Assembly (NCBI GenBank): GCA_905250075.1
Contig: CAJNOP010000001.1
Location: 3,320,514 to 3,384,513, forward strand
Direction of reading: 5' to 3'
Length of the DNA stretch: 64,000 bases
Source of the DNA: Rotaria sp. Silwood1
Taxonomy: Eukaryota; Rotifera; Eurotatoria; Philodinida; Philodinidae
Below, piece after piece: positions 44,380 through 57,573 of this stretch (its first letter is position 1; every line of letters starts with the position of its first letter). The notes beneath the pieces are model-generated. The model searched no databases and was not told the origin of the DNA. It saw nothing but the letters and a program-made list of their open reading frames with translations. The position numbers and the translations under genes are program-made.

Positions 44380-47300
44380 TTAACTTACTTGTGAAGCAAC
44401 AAGTGATGGATCATTTTGCGGTGGTGGAGGTGGTGGTGCTGATTGTTGTTGTGGTTGAGCTGCAACTGTTTGTTGTGGTGCTGGCATAAAAAGTGCTGCA
44501 TGAGGATGTCCATGATGATGTGGTGGATTAACTAAACAAAATGCACCCGGATGACCATTAGCTATTTGTAATTGCTGTAATTGTTGCATCGGTAATACAA
44601 ATGCGGCACCAGTTTCAGGTCCTGGTCCATGTGATAATTGCATGTAGGACGGAATAGCTGGATTAAAAACGCCTAATGGCGGTCGAAGTTGTGCTGCTTG
44701 AGCATACATTGGGTGATGAGCTGGATGTGATGGATGTGGTGGTGGACCGGATACAATTGGTGGTGGTGCTTGTTGTTGTTGTGTAGGAGCTTGTTGAGGA
44801 AGCATTTGTGCTGCTGACATTGGTGGCCATGGTGGAAATACCACAGTCTGTGATGGATAAGAAACTGTTTGATCCATTGGATACAATGGATGACCACTTT
44901 TCATGTCCTTTAAAAAAGAAAAAGCAAATGAAAAATTCACTGACAAAGTATTATTTACACTTACATCTAAGCCTGTTTTATACAATTTCTTATTTTTATT
45001 ACTAGCATCAGCAAACTTTACATGTACGTGTTTATCAGCAAAATCTAATAAAAAAAAGAACAACAAATTTCATTCATATTATTTAATAGAAATAATTTCT
45101 ACCTGGAAAACTCTGATTATGGAATCGATTAATAATTGCTTGACATTGTTCTTTATCATTCATGCGTGCAAAACCAACACCACGTGATTGTTTTTGTTGA
45201 TCACGTAAAATACGTACACTAACAACAGTACCATATTGACTAAGTGCTTGTCGTAAATCTTGTTCTGTCATTTGAGGATCCAAATTAGCAAAATATAAAT
45301 TAGTTGTATCTTGTTCTTGTTGCTGTGAAGACTAAATAAATATACATATATTTATTTATTAACATTGTATGAATTATATATATATATATATATATATGTA
45401 TCGTATATGTACTTTAGCTAATTGGGCAGTAAAACCCTTTTTTTGTAATTGAGCTATTGCCATTTGAGCATCTTCATTAGATTCAAAATCAATAAAACCA
45501 AAACCTTTACATTTATTTGTTTGTTTATCAATTATTGCTTTCATTGACTTAACTTTACCACAACTATAGTTTGAATATAATGAATTATTTATTCGATAAA
45601 ATAATAATTATTATTATTAGTATTTTTACCCTTCCACAAGTTTAGCAAGATCTTGATCAGAATAATCAGGTGGTAAATTTTTTATATACAGATTTGTATC
45701 ACTGAGATGTTGTTGAGTTTGATGAGATGATGATGATGGTGATAAACCATTATTAACTATTGTTTGATGTCCATTTATATAGGGTGGTCGGGGTTGATCA
45801 TAAACAACATGAGATGGTGGAGGCTGAAAGAAAAAATACATATATATTTAGATTTATATCTTATACACAATTTCATATTGCAACTATTCAAAACACAAAA
45901 AGAAACTGACAATATATTGTTAAGTCGTTTCTTTTTTTTGTCATGTCTTTCTTTTCTTTCACACAATCGATGTTATTTATTATATATACAAACCCCTCCT
46001 GTCAACAATTCATAGCACACTTCAGCTGTTGTTGGTAATGGTATGAGCTGTGTTGCCGACGATGCGGCATTCCAGTCCATTAATCCCAGCAAAACAACAT
46101 CGCTCTCCATGTAGAAAGACGAATAGAACAATGATGACGATAACAATAAAAATAGTAATAATAATAATAATAATAATAATACCAGCAACAACAACTGTGT
46201 ATGTATATATATATATATATAGATCGATAGATAGATGTATGGTCTATACCAAACTATTAGTTTTCATCGAAGACAAGAAAATAAGCCATCTTGAACATGA
46301 TGAGAAATGCAGAAAAAAAAAGAAAAAGAAACGCGTACACATAGACATGTCTCTATAGACCATGTATATCAAGTGAAAGAACATTACCGGTGCGTAATTT
46401 TGACTGATTATAGAGTAGGACGACAAGAGCGAACAAAGTGGCTTTCTGCATTCGTTCGTTCCCTCGTCCTGGTTCCGTTTTTTTTTATGGCAATACTAAA
46501 AGAGCATTGGAAAAAGGACGACAAGGGAAGAAGAGAAAAGGAGCGAGAGAGAGACAGAGAGAGAGGGTAAAAACGCAGTAGTGAAATGTAATCATAGTAA
46601 AAACTCATCAATATAATAAGCCCCTTTGCACGAGCAGCACGATGCGAACACAACATAGAAGAAAGAGAAAAAGAATGAATGAATACCAATGCAAATACTG
46701 TAGGAACGAAGCGAGGCCTAAATATTTGCCTTGCCGATGGGCGACAACCGACAACTATGGACGAAGAAAAATGTGCATATATACAAGATGTATTCTATTA
46801 CACGTACATATACATATACAAGGAAAAGAGAAGTGCATGACACATCCTTTTCTTTAGTATATTGTCTGTGCTGATATTGTGGTAGAAACAGAACAAACTT
46901 GTTTTCTTCTTTATTTCTATTCGCTCGTCAGAGATGGAAATCATTCGATTAATCGCTTAACATATAATATCACTTACTGCATATAAAAAAAAAAGAAAAC
47001 ATGAACCTCAACTCGACCTAACAAGACATGAGCTCTATCTTAATTGTTTATAAACATAAAATGAGTGCATTTTTATTCTTCATATGTATGTATTCATACA
47101 CATGCTTAAGACTTCGTTTTTTTTTCTATATAATGCGAACCAGCCGCTTATACAAATCTTGATTCTCTCTCTATGTTGTTCTCGATATTTACATATGAAT
47201 CAAATTCGGCCTATTGAAAATCGCTGAACGACGATAAGAGAAAAGAGAAGCCGGAGGTGGCCTCAGAATTAATCATAAATGCCTATAGTCGCCAGCATCA

Positions 47301-50300
47301 TTTATTTTTCTTACCCTCCTTCTTCTTCTTCTTCTTCTTCTAAGTGTAGTACTAAACAAATCGTATCTGTTAATGCTACGTTCCCTCTTCTTCTTCTCTT
47401 CTCTTATGCTTGTCCTATCTTGCTATCTGTCTGTGCCTGTCTGATTGGGAATAGAAGTATAGTCAGCTATAAACAAAAGAGAGAAGAGAAAAGAAAAAGA
47501 CTCTAATCAATTCTAGCTCGAAGCTATTCACTGAACAACTTCAAAGTTTCTTTGTTTCTATCGCGTCATCCTTAATTGGCGTCGAATATTTTATACATAC
47601 AAATTTCCAATGGGTATGTGATAGAAAAGAAAGATTTAATAACAAAATGCTACTGACAAACATATGTGTATATGCAAAAAAAAAAAGTTATGACAACATT
47701 CTGTCTGTCATGCGCTACATATCAGGTTAATCGATTTCAATGAAGTTATTAATGCTACGACATGATGGGATTTTAGCACGCACATACATATATATACATA
47801 TATATGTTTAGATATTATCGATAATGTACGAATGAATAGTCCATCTAATCAATAAAACCTACAGTGAAATATTATCTTTTTCTTTTCTCTATTCTAAATA
47901 CATACAAACTATACATATATATATATATATATATATATGTGATGATAATAGTTAGTGTTTATTAGTAAATATAAAGTCTATCTAAACCTGCTACATTTTT
48001 CATATTAGACACAGATACATAAATATATACATACACAGTGTGAGTTCTTCCCTGTTGTTTTCTACTTCCGCAATGAAGAGATTCATAGAACAATTGTTCT
48101 ACTCAATAATTATTTTTCAAGGTTAGAATAGATTGACCCATTAATAAGAAAGAAAACAAAAACTTCAATGAAAAAAAACAAAACTCATTTTCTTTTATTA
48201 TTGAAAGGCACTTCCGGGAAAATGAAGAATCGAATACAGATAGACAATATATATATTTATATATATATGTATGTATATATATATATATAGAAAAAAAATA
48301 GCAATGATAATAATAATGATGATCGAAGCGGCGACGCTTTTCTTTCTCATCATCTAATCGAACAATAATATCTTTAGAATGGTGACGACCGAAAAAAAAA
48401 CAAGAGACAAAGTGATGTAGATGGTAAACGATTAATAGAAAATGAACATTCTCGTATTCTTTCAATTAGATATATAGACGATTCAATTTATTAGAAAAAA
48501 TGAAAGTGATAAAATTAAAAATCTTCGCATTGATACTTACAACATAACCACCATAAGCTTTAGGCGAACGAATATTAAAATGCGGTGCAATCTGTTCAGA
48601 ACGTTCCATTGAATGTGCTGCCAGCCGTAAATAAGCTTCACGTTCAGCTGTTAATGCCATATTTGTTATTGTTGTTGAATGTTGCTGTTGCGTTTGTTGT
48701 TGTTGTTGGACGTGACCGGATGAATGAGGATCAATAATTAAATGGTGTAAAGAAGGCGTTTGCGATGTGTTATAAGATGCCGGTTGCTAAATATAAAGAA
48801 CAGAACATTTTTTAGTTATATTCAATCAAATTTTAATATATTGAGAAAGAAAGAGAAAAATAGAAGAAAAAAAAAAGAATTATTACGAACCATCCACCTG
48901 TCGCCATACACAAAAAACACACACTTGCTAGTATACATTACGATAAATATATGTATATGTTTCAATTGCATATATATATACTTTTACCTGCTCTTCACAT
49001 TTGACCATGTCTGTTTTTTTCTAATCACTTTTTGTTTGTAACCAAAAAAAGAAAAATGTATGCTACATGTACGTCAGGGTCAAACAAATGCTTTTTTCGA
49101 CAACAAGTTGAAGAGTAATCATCATTCCTCGCAGTTTTTTTCTTTCTCTTTTCATGTTACTCGTCATTATTTTTTCTGACTTTTTTTCCTCTGCTTCGTC
49201 ATTTACATACATCATATAAAAGGTCATCATATATTTAAAAAAAAAAGGAAAAAAAAAACATCACACTAACAATGACTCACCGCTAATGTTGAAGCAGCTG
49301 TAGCTGTCATGATTACCATATCTTTCTTTTTTTAAACTAAAACTATTAAGAATTAAAATATTTTTGATCTTGACCGTAATAACACACAGATTCTCTGTCT
49401 CGATCTCTCTCCCTTTCACTTAGACTTAAAACAATCTAAATGAAATGTTCAAATGAACAGTAGAAGAGGTCGAACGAAAGAGATAATAAATACCACAGAG
49501 AGAAAGAGAAGAACAAGAGAGAGAGAAAAAAACTAGACTATATACATACACAAACATATATATATACAGTTTGATTAATGAGCAGCCGGTACATCTCACA
49601 AGCAACTGACTGTTATCTACAAACATACTGCTCATCACATCTATTCTTTTCTTTTTCCTGGTGCTGTATATCTCTAGTTTCATATCGTATGTGAGATCAT
49701 CTGGAGGGCACATCAGGTCACTAAAAAACGATTTAATATATAAACAAAATAGAAAATAATAATAAACAATTAGCTTGAAGGGAAAAATTTTTGACAGAAA
49801 CAAAGAAAAAAAAACAACAATCTTTTTTTCTCAAATGATTAAATCAAATTTCTTTTTCTTTTTTTTTTTCAAAGAAATCTAACCAATCATTAGATTGCTC
49901 AATGTCATATTTCATTCAAATATTAATAGTACAATGTAAGGTCATCAATCGATCGTCATCATTGAATTATTCATTAGATAGTGTTGTCGACGGGATGTAT
50001 CAAATTAGTTCGAACTTGGAATAATCCAACTGTGAATTAACAAGAGGATAATGAAACACGTCCTATACTATTTAATTATCTCTTCTTTCGTGCTGTGTTC
50101 ATCGATGAACAAAAAAAATAGTTAGAAGGCGGAGTTATATATAGTCATTTATATATATATACATGTCTATGGAGATAGTAAGCAAACAGAAGATACATCA
50201 CCTCGAGCGTTGGCATGACAAGTACCCAACGAGTCTGTTCAATACTGTTATTTAATGATGCAGAACGTTGTCGACGTAAAGGTGATGAACAACAAGTAGC

Positions 50301-50885
50301 AACAGCATTTGCAGCAGCTAAACGAGCTTGTCGTTCAAGACTTGTATCTAACTGACGATGATGTCGACTATTCGATGATGAAGATGATGTCATTTAGTGC
50401 ATATATGCGAATAAGAAGTGACAAAAAAAACACATATAAATCACATTCTAACGACAAGAGATAGATACAAAGGACGAATAAACGAATGGTTAGAGAAAAA
50501 GAAAAAATGACCACGACTACTACTATAGATTAAATATATATCGAATCAAAACAGAACAGGACAGCATCGATAGCGACATTATCAAATGATGTCATACGAT
50601 GTCGATAAAAGAAAAAATAATTTTTTCTCTTTTTTTTGGCGTGTCAATGAAGAAAAAAAAAGACGAAATCGGATTAAATCCAATTTCAATCATGCAAAAA
50701 AAACAAACGTTTTTATTAACATGACATTATGACTTATTTAAATAGTTTCTTATCAAAATACACACAAACACATATCTATTCAAAATTCAGAACACGAGAA
50801 TAAGTAAATATATGTTGTGGAAATAGTTGTTTTTTCATTAAAAATATTCAATGGAAATTACCTGATGAGCAACGACAGTTGACAT
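44380..50885 (-). CDS. RBMS-type two-RRM RNA-binding protein with alternative first exons
   Basis: Shared exons on the minus strand: 45823-45630, 45563-45413, 45331-45103, 45044-44965 and 44907-44380. An upstream exon at 48786-48541 encodes a Q-rich linker and [23 protein letters not shown]1 has [15 protein letters not shown] and the RNP1 [11 protein letters not shown]2 has [15 protein letters not shown] and the RNP1 RGVGFARM. After it comes [20 protein letters not shown], then a long P/Q/H/A-rich tail. This order matches RBMS1/2/3 and fly alan shepard, which bind AU-rich single-stranded RNA and regulate mRNA stability and splicing. All first exons found end in phase 0, giving proteins of about 430-540 aa. 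The final CAA is followed by GTAAGTTAA, so either TAA at 44380-44382 ends the protein or a donor leads to a tiny last exon near 44310. Confidence 0.88.
45376..45397. repeat. (TA)n microsatellite in an RBMS intron
   Basis: About 11 TA units. Similar runs occur at about 46203-46220, 47915-47938, 48249-48290 and 51556-51580, all inside or just upstream of the RBMS locus. An ATA/ATT trinucleotide run lies at about 46155-46180. Confidence 0.85.
45994..46110 (-). CDS. Alternative first exon of the RBMS gene (MESDVVLL type)
   Basis: ATG at 46108-46110 opens 39 codons ([20 protein letters not shown], then [15 protein letters not shown]) and ends at a GTTTGT donor in phase 0. It would splice directly to 45823 and skip the upstream linker exon, giving about 432 aa. 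Confidence 0.5.
47915..47938. repeat. (AT)n microsatellite in the RBMS intron
   Basis: A 24-bp perfect AT run. It is one of several in the 2.4-kb intron between 46110 and 48541. Confidence 0.85.
49281..49310 (-). CDS. Alternative first exon of the RBMS gene ([10 protein letters not shown])
   Basis: A ten-codon exon starts ATG at 49308-49310 and ends before a strong GTGAGT donor, phase 0, compatible with the 48786 acceptor. Confidence 0.5.
50202..50393 (-). CDS. Alternative first exon of the RBMS gene ([12 protein letters not shown] type)
   Basis: 64 codons from ATG at 50391-50393 ([20 protein letters not shown], then [18 protein letters not shown]) to a GAG/GTGATG donor in phase 0. It has an R/S-rich disordered N-terminus with possible basophilic kinase sites (RRQRSAS). 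Confidence 0.55.
50862..50885 (-). CDS. Alternative first exon of the RBMS gene (MSTVVAHQ)
   Basis: Eight codons from ATG at 50883-50885, then a CAG/GTAATT donor in phase 0. Its compact form mirrors the 49281-49310 exon. Confidence 0.4.
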
Positions 50886-53622
50886 TTTTTTTTCTCTCTA
50901 TAAGAATATTTAAATTTGTCTATATTCGTTAGCAATTGATTAAAAAACTACTAGTTGTACACGACTGTATATGTCTTAGTGAATATGTATATGTATATAT
51001 GTATGCTTGTGCGTGCGGAGGTCGTTGTTAGTTTTCCCCCCGTTTTAATCTATAATAGACAAAGGCACATCGTTCTCTGTCTCCCTCTCTCTCCCCTTCT
51101 TGCCTTGTCTTTCTATTCTCTATGTTCTCAAGCTAAATCAAGCGCACACAAAACGCGAATAGACCGATGAAAAGAAGATGCAGAATAAGAAGAAATAAAC
51201 CGACCGAAAGGAGAGAAGGCGAATACTCTCTTGTTCGTCGTCACACGATGTACTCATCACCATCAGCCTAGCCAGTCAGCGACGACCATTGCCGCCGTTA
51301 TTGCATGCAAGATTAGCAATATACAAGAAAAGCGAGAACAGTGGGTTTGATGAAGAAGGAAAGGGTGGAGAAGGGAGGGCGAATGAAAAAGAGAAAGAGA
51401 GATGAACAGACAGATCGGTCGACACAACGAACGAACAGTCGTCGACTTCCGGTCGCGCAATACAATGTATTTATGAGCGAGCGAAAGGAAATGGGGTGTG
51501 TAGCGTGCAATTATGAAAGAGTCTGATTTGATAGCTAAAGGTGCAATAGATCGAATATATATTGATATATATATATATATGTAGTGTTGCTTCATTCATA
51601 TTGATTGTGTCAGATACGTTTAACACGCCTTTTTATTTGTCTCAAATTAAAAAAAAAAGGCTATTTACTTCAAGAGAAAAAGTAATGAGATAGATGTAGA
51701 TTTAATGAGTTTTCTTTTCTTTTTTCTATTGCACAGTGACATATAAAAAAAAAAAAGAAAGTAAATTCTAGGGTTCTCTCACTGTCTTCGTCGAATCTAA
51801 CTGACAGGCTATCTCATGCTTGATTGAGAACTTCGCTTTATTTGTTTCTGTATTTCTTTTTTAAATGACGATGTGTTGACAACCAAAGCTCTCCATGTAT
51901 ACAGCCGAAATAAGTGATGCCTCTTATTTCATCATTCAGTCCTATGCGTCAAGAAGGATAAAAAAAAGAAAGCTATCCTTCCTTTTGATAATAGTCATTC
52001 GACAAAAACAGCTGCTGCCTTCCTGTATGTTATTACATTTTTTTTTCTTTATGAAGCACACACAGACATAGAATAGAAAAAAACAAAGGCAAACAAAAGA
52101 ATGATTAAAATGAACAAAGATTTTAATTAACAACAAGAAAAAAAATGATATTTCAAGTATTCATGTTTTCTTCTCTATGACAAAACTTTCTAGTGACAAC
52201 ATGATCAACATACAATACATTTCCGAATGAAGTATTTTGTCTTTTGTAATAGAACATATTTCTAACTAAATTTGCTTTCTCTGTTCTTTGTCATTGACTA
52301 CTCTTATATAATAGTCGATTAATTCGATTAGAGACTAGCAAGTACCCAAAGAAAAGAAATTTTCTTTTTTTTTTATCTTTTACATACACATGTGTTAGGT
52401 CAATGATGAAAATTTCCTAATCTTGATATTCTACTTACCGTATAAGATGAGAGTACTTCAATGAAATGGGAAATGGATCACCCACTAGTGCGACCACAAA
52501 AACATTTAGGAAGAGGTAAGGGACTGTGTTTCGTCGTTGTCGTTGTCGTCGATTGCACTACAGGCCGCCACTAACACCAACGTAGTCGTAAGAAGGGAGA
52601 GTAGCAAAAAAAAATCTACAAGAAGAAACGAGAAAAAAAAAGAAAGAAAAGAAACTGGGACAGAAAAGAGGGAGAAGGAAAGCAAGAATAAGAACAACAA
52701 GCCTCTTCTTCCTTCCTTGTGCGTATTACTTTATGTGTGTCGACAGCCTTAAAGCAAACGAGTAATAGTAAAGGCGAATAGACAGCATTCTATTCTCTAC
52801 TTCAGAATAACGCATCTTTTTTTCGAGACCAAAAGCAATAGCAGCCGTTGTATTTCTCAATGTGAAACGACATTGTTTCATCTGACATATTTGTTCTTTC
52901 ATGATGTATATAAATTGTTCACAAAAAAAATCTACTGATGATCAATCATGCATCAAATTTGATTTAGAAAAGCCTAACGAACAAGAAAGAGAGAAAAAAA
53001 ACGTGCTACTTATAATGATCGTCATTCGATACGACTAATAAATCAAAAGTTATTTTTTTTCCTCTTTTTGACTCTATCGTTTTTGCACAGCTGTTACCAT
53101 CAGTACTCACAACATTACAGCATTGCCTTCCAAACACAAAGATAAGATGTATGTGCATATGTGTGTGTGTGTTCGTGCACTTGCACACAAGAGGATGTTG
53201 TTATTTTCTGTTGTTTTTCTTGTTGTTGTTGATGATGACGTTAAAAGTGGTAACGTGCGTCTGTGATGGTGACCTGAAATCAGTAGAATATGCATAACTT
53301 CATCTTTTCGTGTTCGTTTTGTCACAGAAAAAAAGTAGAAAAAGAGAAGAGAGAAGGAGACATGATTAGGAGTTAGGTTGACTGTGTTTGTGGACGCAAT
53401 GAGAATAGACAGGATGGAAAACAGTAAACGAGAACGAAAGAAGAAAAAAAATAAAAAAAAAAGAAAATAAGAACAGAAAACGATGATGCTTTTTTTCTTG
53501 AGGAGGAGTATGAACACAAACGCAAGCAAAACAAATTGTCAGATATTTTCTCTTCTTTTTTTTCTCTTCTTTTTTTTTATGAGTCTGTGCGTGTGTGCGT
53601 GTGTATGTGTATGTCTGTATGT
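50886..53622. other. Upstream region of RBMS: promoter-like, low-complexity, no gene called
   Basis: Includes a GC-richer segment at about 51050-51530 with CpG words and purine tracts (51340-51410), and others at 52560-52690 and 53330-53480. Open frames here are compositional. It probably contains RBMS promoters or 5' UTR exons. Confidence 0.4.
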
Positions 53623-54102
53623 CTATTGTTTCTTCTGCTTATGTTTGCTTGCATTTGTCATTGTTAATAATTTCAAATTACAAATAAATATGATAAAATT
53701 AAGTACATACATTCCACAACAGACAACACATATATCATGTAAAACAAAATAAAGTATATAACCAAGATAAATTGAGCCAAGATTAGTTATTATTGATAAA
53801 AAAACACGTAAACGAGCTATTGTTTTTGATGCATATGATCGATTAAGAATTATCGATAAACAATAATAAATCACAGCAAATAATGAATCTGGTATATTAA
53901 ATACTGAATCAGATTTAAATAAACCAAAACCTCGACCCCATCGAGATGTTAATACACGTGAGCAACTCATACGTTCATTGATATCACAGGCAGCTCGATA
54001 AGTTGGATCACTTATTTTACGTGTTTCAACATAGAATGCATATAATGAAAGACCAATACCAACTAGACATAATGCTGTTGCTATTTGACGATAAACAGAC
54101 AT
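53623..54102 (-). CDS. VKORC1-like vitamin K epoxide reductase, 159 aa
   Basis: Single exon with ATG at 54100-54102. Four hydrophobic segments are visible (IATALCLVGIGLSLYAFYV; SLFAVIYYCLSIIL; FLSIITNLGSIYLGYILYF; CCGMYVLNFIIFICNLKLL). The loop cysteine pair is present in CDINERMSCSRVL and the active-site CxxC as CVVC (DICVVCCGMYVLN), with the conserved Tyr three residues after it. The segment SRWGRGFGLFKSDSVFNIPD matches the luminal loop of VKORC1/VKORC1L1. The family reduces quinones such as vitamin K epoxide in the ER membrane, coupled to disulfide chemistry. Length is normal (~160). The lysine-rich end (KHKQKKQ) could be an ER retrieval-type tail. VKORC1 versus VKORC1L1 cannot be decided. 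Confidence 0.92.
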   Translation of the reverse strand: MSVYRQIATALCLVGIGLSLYAFYVETRKISDPTYRAACDINERMSCSRVLTSRWGRGFGLFKSDSVFNIPDSLFAVIYYCLSIILNRSYASKTIARLRVFLSIITNLGSIYLGYILYFVLHDICVVCCGMYVLNFIIFICNLKLLTMTNASKHKQKKQ

Positions 54103-54978
54103 TGCACTCGGTTTGGTTGATATACTAGTGAACAGAAACTATAATAACTAATTGAAAATTTTTACATAACAAGATGAAAATAATTATGAAAAAAAACAAT
54201 AATTAATTTTCAGATATGATTTTTAAGGAAGTGTTAATAGAATAAATTAATGCCGATATAAAATTATTTCATGGAAATATTATATTTATGAACATTTGAA
54301 ATATATTAGATTATTTGTATTTGAAACTAACTGACATGTCTTCAAATACAAAAAAAAAAAGAACGAGATTTAAAAGTAAATATCGTTGGTCGTAGATATA
54401 GACTATGTTTTTTTTAAAACTTTTCTTTCTGTTCTCATACTATCGATTAAAAATATCTTTCATGTTATACTAATGATAATTAATGACTTTTTTTTTTTAC
54501 ATTATATTACATACCTTGTTGTTAGATGTTAGTGTTGATTGTAATACCGATTAATAATTGATAGTACCGAAGAATAATTATCTATGATAAACTTTGAAAA
54601 ATGTAATGATTTTAGACATAAATATTCATATGTATTTCTCTATTATACTTCATATTCATACCTTTATTTATTTACATATTGAGAAACAGACATAAGATAT
54701 TCGACATTATTTTGTATATCCATAAAAGAAAAAAATTTTATACTACTGTACATGAATAATAAAATATTGCAGCATATTACAAAAGATTAGTTAATATAAT
54801 AGGTTTTTTTTAGGAAGTACAATAAATGCAACGAACAACCTTTGTTTTACTGCATACATACAATACAATGGATGAATGTACGAAGATATGCATGAAAAGA
54901 TAAAACGAATCATACAATACAGAGAAAAAGAAAAGAAAAAAAAAGAAAAACTAAACTAAACAAAGAAAATATCGATTA
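54103..54978. other. AT-rich spacer between the VKORC1-like and Spire-like genes
   Basis: No gene is seen. It holds the 3' flank of the Spire-like gene and the probable promoter of the VKORC1-like gene. Confidence 0.4.
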
Positions 54979-56878
54979 TCATGTTTTAATATTATTTAAT
55001 TTCATATCATATGTTGGTTGAAGTTTGAGAAAAAGATTATGTCGTGATAGACTAACTTTTTCATTAGTATCATCATTGATTGCATCTGTTGTTGTTATTG
55101 ATGTTGGTAATGAATCATTATTTAATAATAATTTTTGGGCTGATAATTCTTGTGCTGATTTTGTTTGTTTTAAATTTGACGAAATTGAATCTGTTGTAAA
55201 TATTAATGAACGTTGTTGTTGTTTAGCTAATAATGTAGCTATTGATGATGCTGATGATGATGTTGAAAGATTATAATTTGATGTTGAACGTGATGATGAA
55301 TGATGTGAACGGTTAAATGATGATGATCTTGATGAAACTGAATTTGTTGTTAGTGTAGGTGATATATGACGTTGACGAAATTTTTCTCGAATTTGTTGCA
55401 AAAGAAAAAAACAATCTGTACATATATCAATTGGTTCTGTATGCCATTTTGTAGTACCAGATTGTTTATGAGCATTGCCTGGTGTTGAACAACGACGTGT
55501 TCCACTATCATCATAATTTATATCATGCATTGTGGGTGTTAGAGGAGATCTAAAATGGATTAAGAGTTACATCCAAAGAGAAAAAAGAAAACTATTAATA
55601 CCATTCTTTAGGGAACAAAATGACTAGGAAATAGTGAGAGTAATAGAGTGTAAAAAAAATCTTTGTAATATATTTGATAGGATTAACAAGAATATAAATT
55701 TTTATCTTTCATATTTTATTTGAGCTATATATGTATTGGAATAGATAGTGAAATAATTATATCTAGTTTTTGTTCATTTAATAAAACATGTTTACATAAA
55801 TGTATGAGTTATAAATGGAAAATTTTTTTTTCTCTCGAGAATATTTTGAAAGTTGGTAACAGTAAAAAAATTTGTTTTTTATTCGCTTTTATTACGACTT
55901 AAGTACCTAACATTATTTGCTATTATACGACCTCAATCACTCTTTTATGACTATTGAGCTAGCAAATAATTCGGATACGTCCAAAGTCTAATAAGAAAAT
56001 GCTTCAGAGTAATCAGAAACTTTTAAGCGTTTTCCGTAAATGTGGAATATTAAAATCATTATATATAAAAAAAAAAGCTTTTAAATAAAATAAAACAATA
56101 TTTTTCCTATTCAAAACATTTTTACTCTTTGATATACTCGAATGAATCATTGTTTTATATATATATATATATTAAACTATCTATTTGTTTTCCTATAGCT
56201 ATATATTTACTAAAAATACATGCAGAAAAGTATTACCATAATTTCTTATAGCTACTGTCAACTGTAAGTATCGGATTTCGTTTGATATAAATACTTACTG
56301 TGTATCAAATGAATGATATCTATCACCATCTAATAATGATTTTGTTAGTGATAATGGAGTAAATGCTTGAATTGGTAAATCATTTAATCTTTCCTTTGGT
56401 AAAGCAATCTAATAAAATACATATATATAAATTTGCAAAGAAAAAGAAAAAAAAGAAATATGTTTTTTCCTACTTGTGTAACACAATTTCGACAAACTTT
56501 TTGTTTACAAACATTACATTGAATACCAAATGTAAATGTCAGTAAATTAAAATGAACTTTTCGACATGTAAAACATAACTAAATGAATAAAAATTTAATA
56601 GTCGAAAAAAAAACTTAATTCATAATTTTCTTTAAATTTACTTTGCCATAGGCAACTTCAGTATAAAGTTTTTCATTAAATAATAAATTTTCTAATTCAG
56701 CTCGTGTTATAACATTTCTTATATGACAAAATTCTGTGTATGTCAATGATAATGTATCTGGACTATTTTTCATTAGCTAAATAAAAGAATGAAATTAATA
56801 TTTATGAATACTTATTTCGATATAAATTAAAAAACATTCATTTAATAATACCTGTAATATACGCTCTTGTAGTTGCAT
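54979..56878 (-). CDS. Spire-like protein limited to Spir-box and FYVE-like zinc finger, 315 aa
   Basis: Five exons: 56878-56852, 56776-56642, 56578-56474, 56408-56299 and 55549-54979 (948 nt, in phase). The start MQLQERILQLMKNSPDTLSL is followed by LTYTEFCHIRNVITRAELEN, matching the Spir-box. The zinc finger follows: LCFTC, CNVCKQKVCRNC and, after an insertion, ICTDCFFL, matching the modified FYVE arrangement of Spire proteins. The tail is S/T-rich. Spire normally also has an N-terminal KIND domain and WH2 repeats that nucleate actin. Upstream of the ATG a TAA occurs in frame with no acceptor between, so those parts appear absent. It would retain Rab/myosin-V vesicle targeting modules only. 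A split gene or assembly break is an alternative. Confidence 0.75.
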
Positions 56879-57573
56879 GATTAAGTGCACGGGTAAATCA
56901 ATTTACAACTAATGTCCTATGTTATGTCGAGTGGCAGCTCATAGAATGGAAGACCTCGCTTGTTCTTCTGCTATGTCGACGAATGATTTACTACATCAAC
57001 ATCCCTTCTGTTTCCCTTATGTTCGCTGTTTCTCTTTTCTCTTTTTTTTCCGGGTGTTGGATCACTAGTAAGCGTAGGAAGAATCTTTTTTTTTCTTGTC
57101 AGTCGGTAACAATTCGAAAAAAAAAAGCCTTAGAAGCATTCATTACAGCCGCTCTTTTTCTTCTTCTTCTTTATTTTTATAACGGATGTATGCGCGCATA
57201 TATATGAGTGAACGAGCATAACAATCAGTCAGACTAAAAGGTACTAGATAATAACCTACTTACTGAGTACAGCATAATGAGATAAAAGCATTAATAAGAA
57301 AAGGAAATAAACCAAGCTGAATAATTGTTTTCCATAGAATTATATTGTAATTAGAGGTTTTTTATTTATTGTATATTTCATTTGTTTAGGTAGTGTTTCA
57401 TTATTTATGAAAATATTGGGTAGTGAATTGATATATTAAATAGTAGTTTTACTTACATTTCTTCTAATATTGTTAATTTATCTTTCGATAGAAAAAGAAA
57501 ACACTAATAGAATTGTTTTCTAGTTATATTATTTGTTCTCCATATGATCATCAAATAAAGATTAGGATGATGA
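56879..57573. other. Upstream region of the Spire-like gene
   Basis: Contains a GC-richer, pyrimidine-rich segment (56930-57240). I found no KIND or WH2 coding sequence on either strand. A hydrophobic open frame at 56983-57207 is not considered real. Confidence 0.4.

Noticed and set aside
49426-49803. Minus-strand open frame between RBMS first exons
   Set aside because: Sequence is dominated by hydrophobic, AT-driven content and microsatellites. It has no good splice boundaries in phase with RBMS and no recognisable domain.
51263-51595. Open frame of ~110 codons on the minus strand upstream of RBMS
   Set aside because: Low-complexity content driven by a GA-rich tract and TA repeats. There is no homology signal, and frames are also open on the opposite strand.
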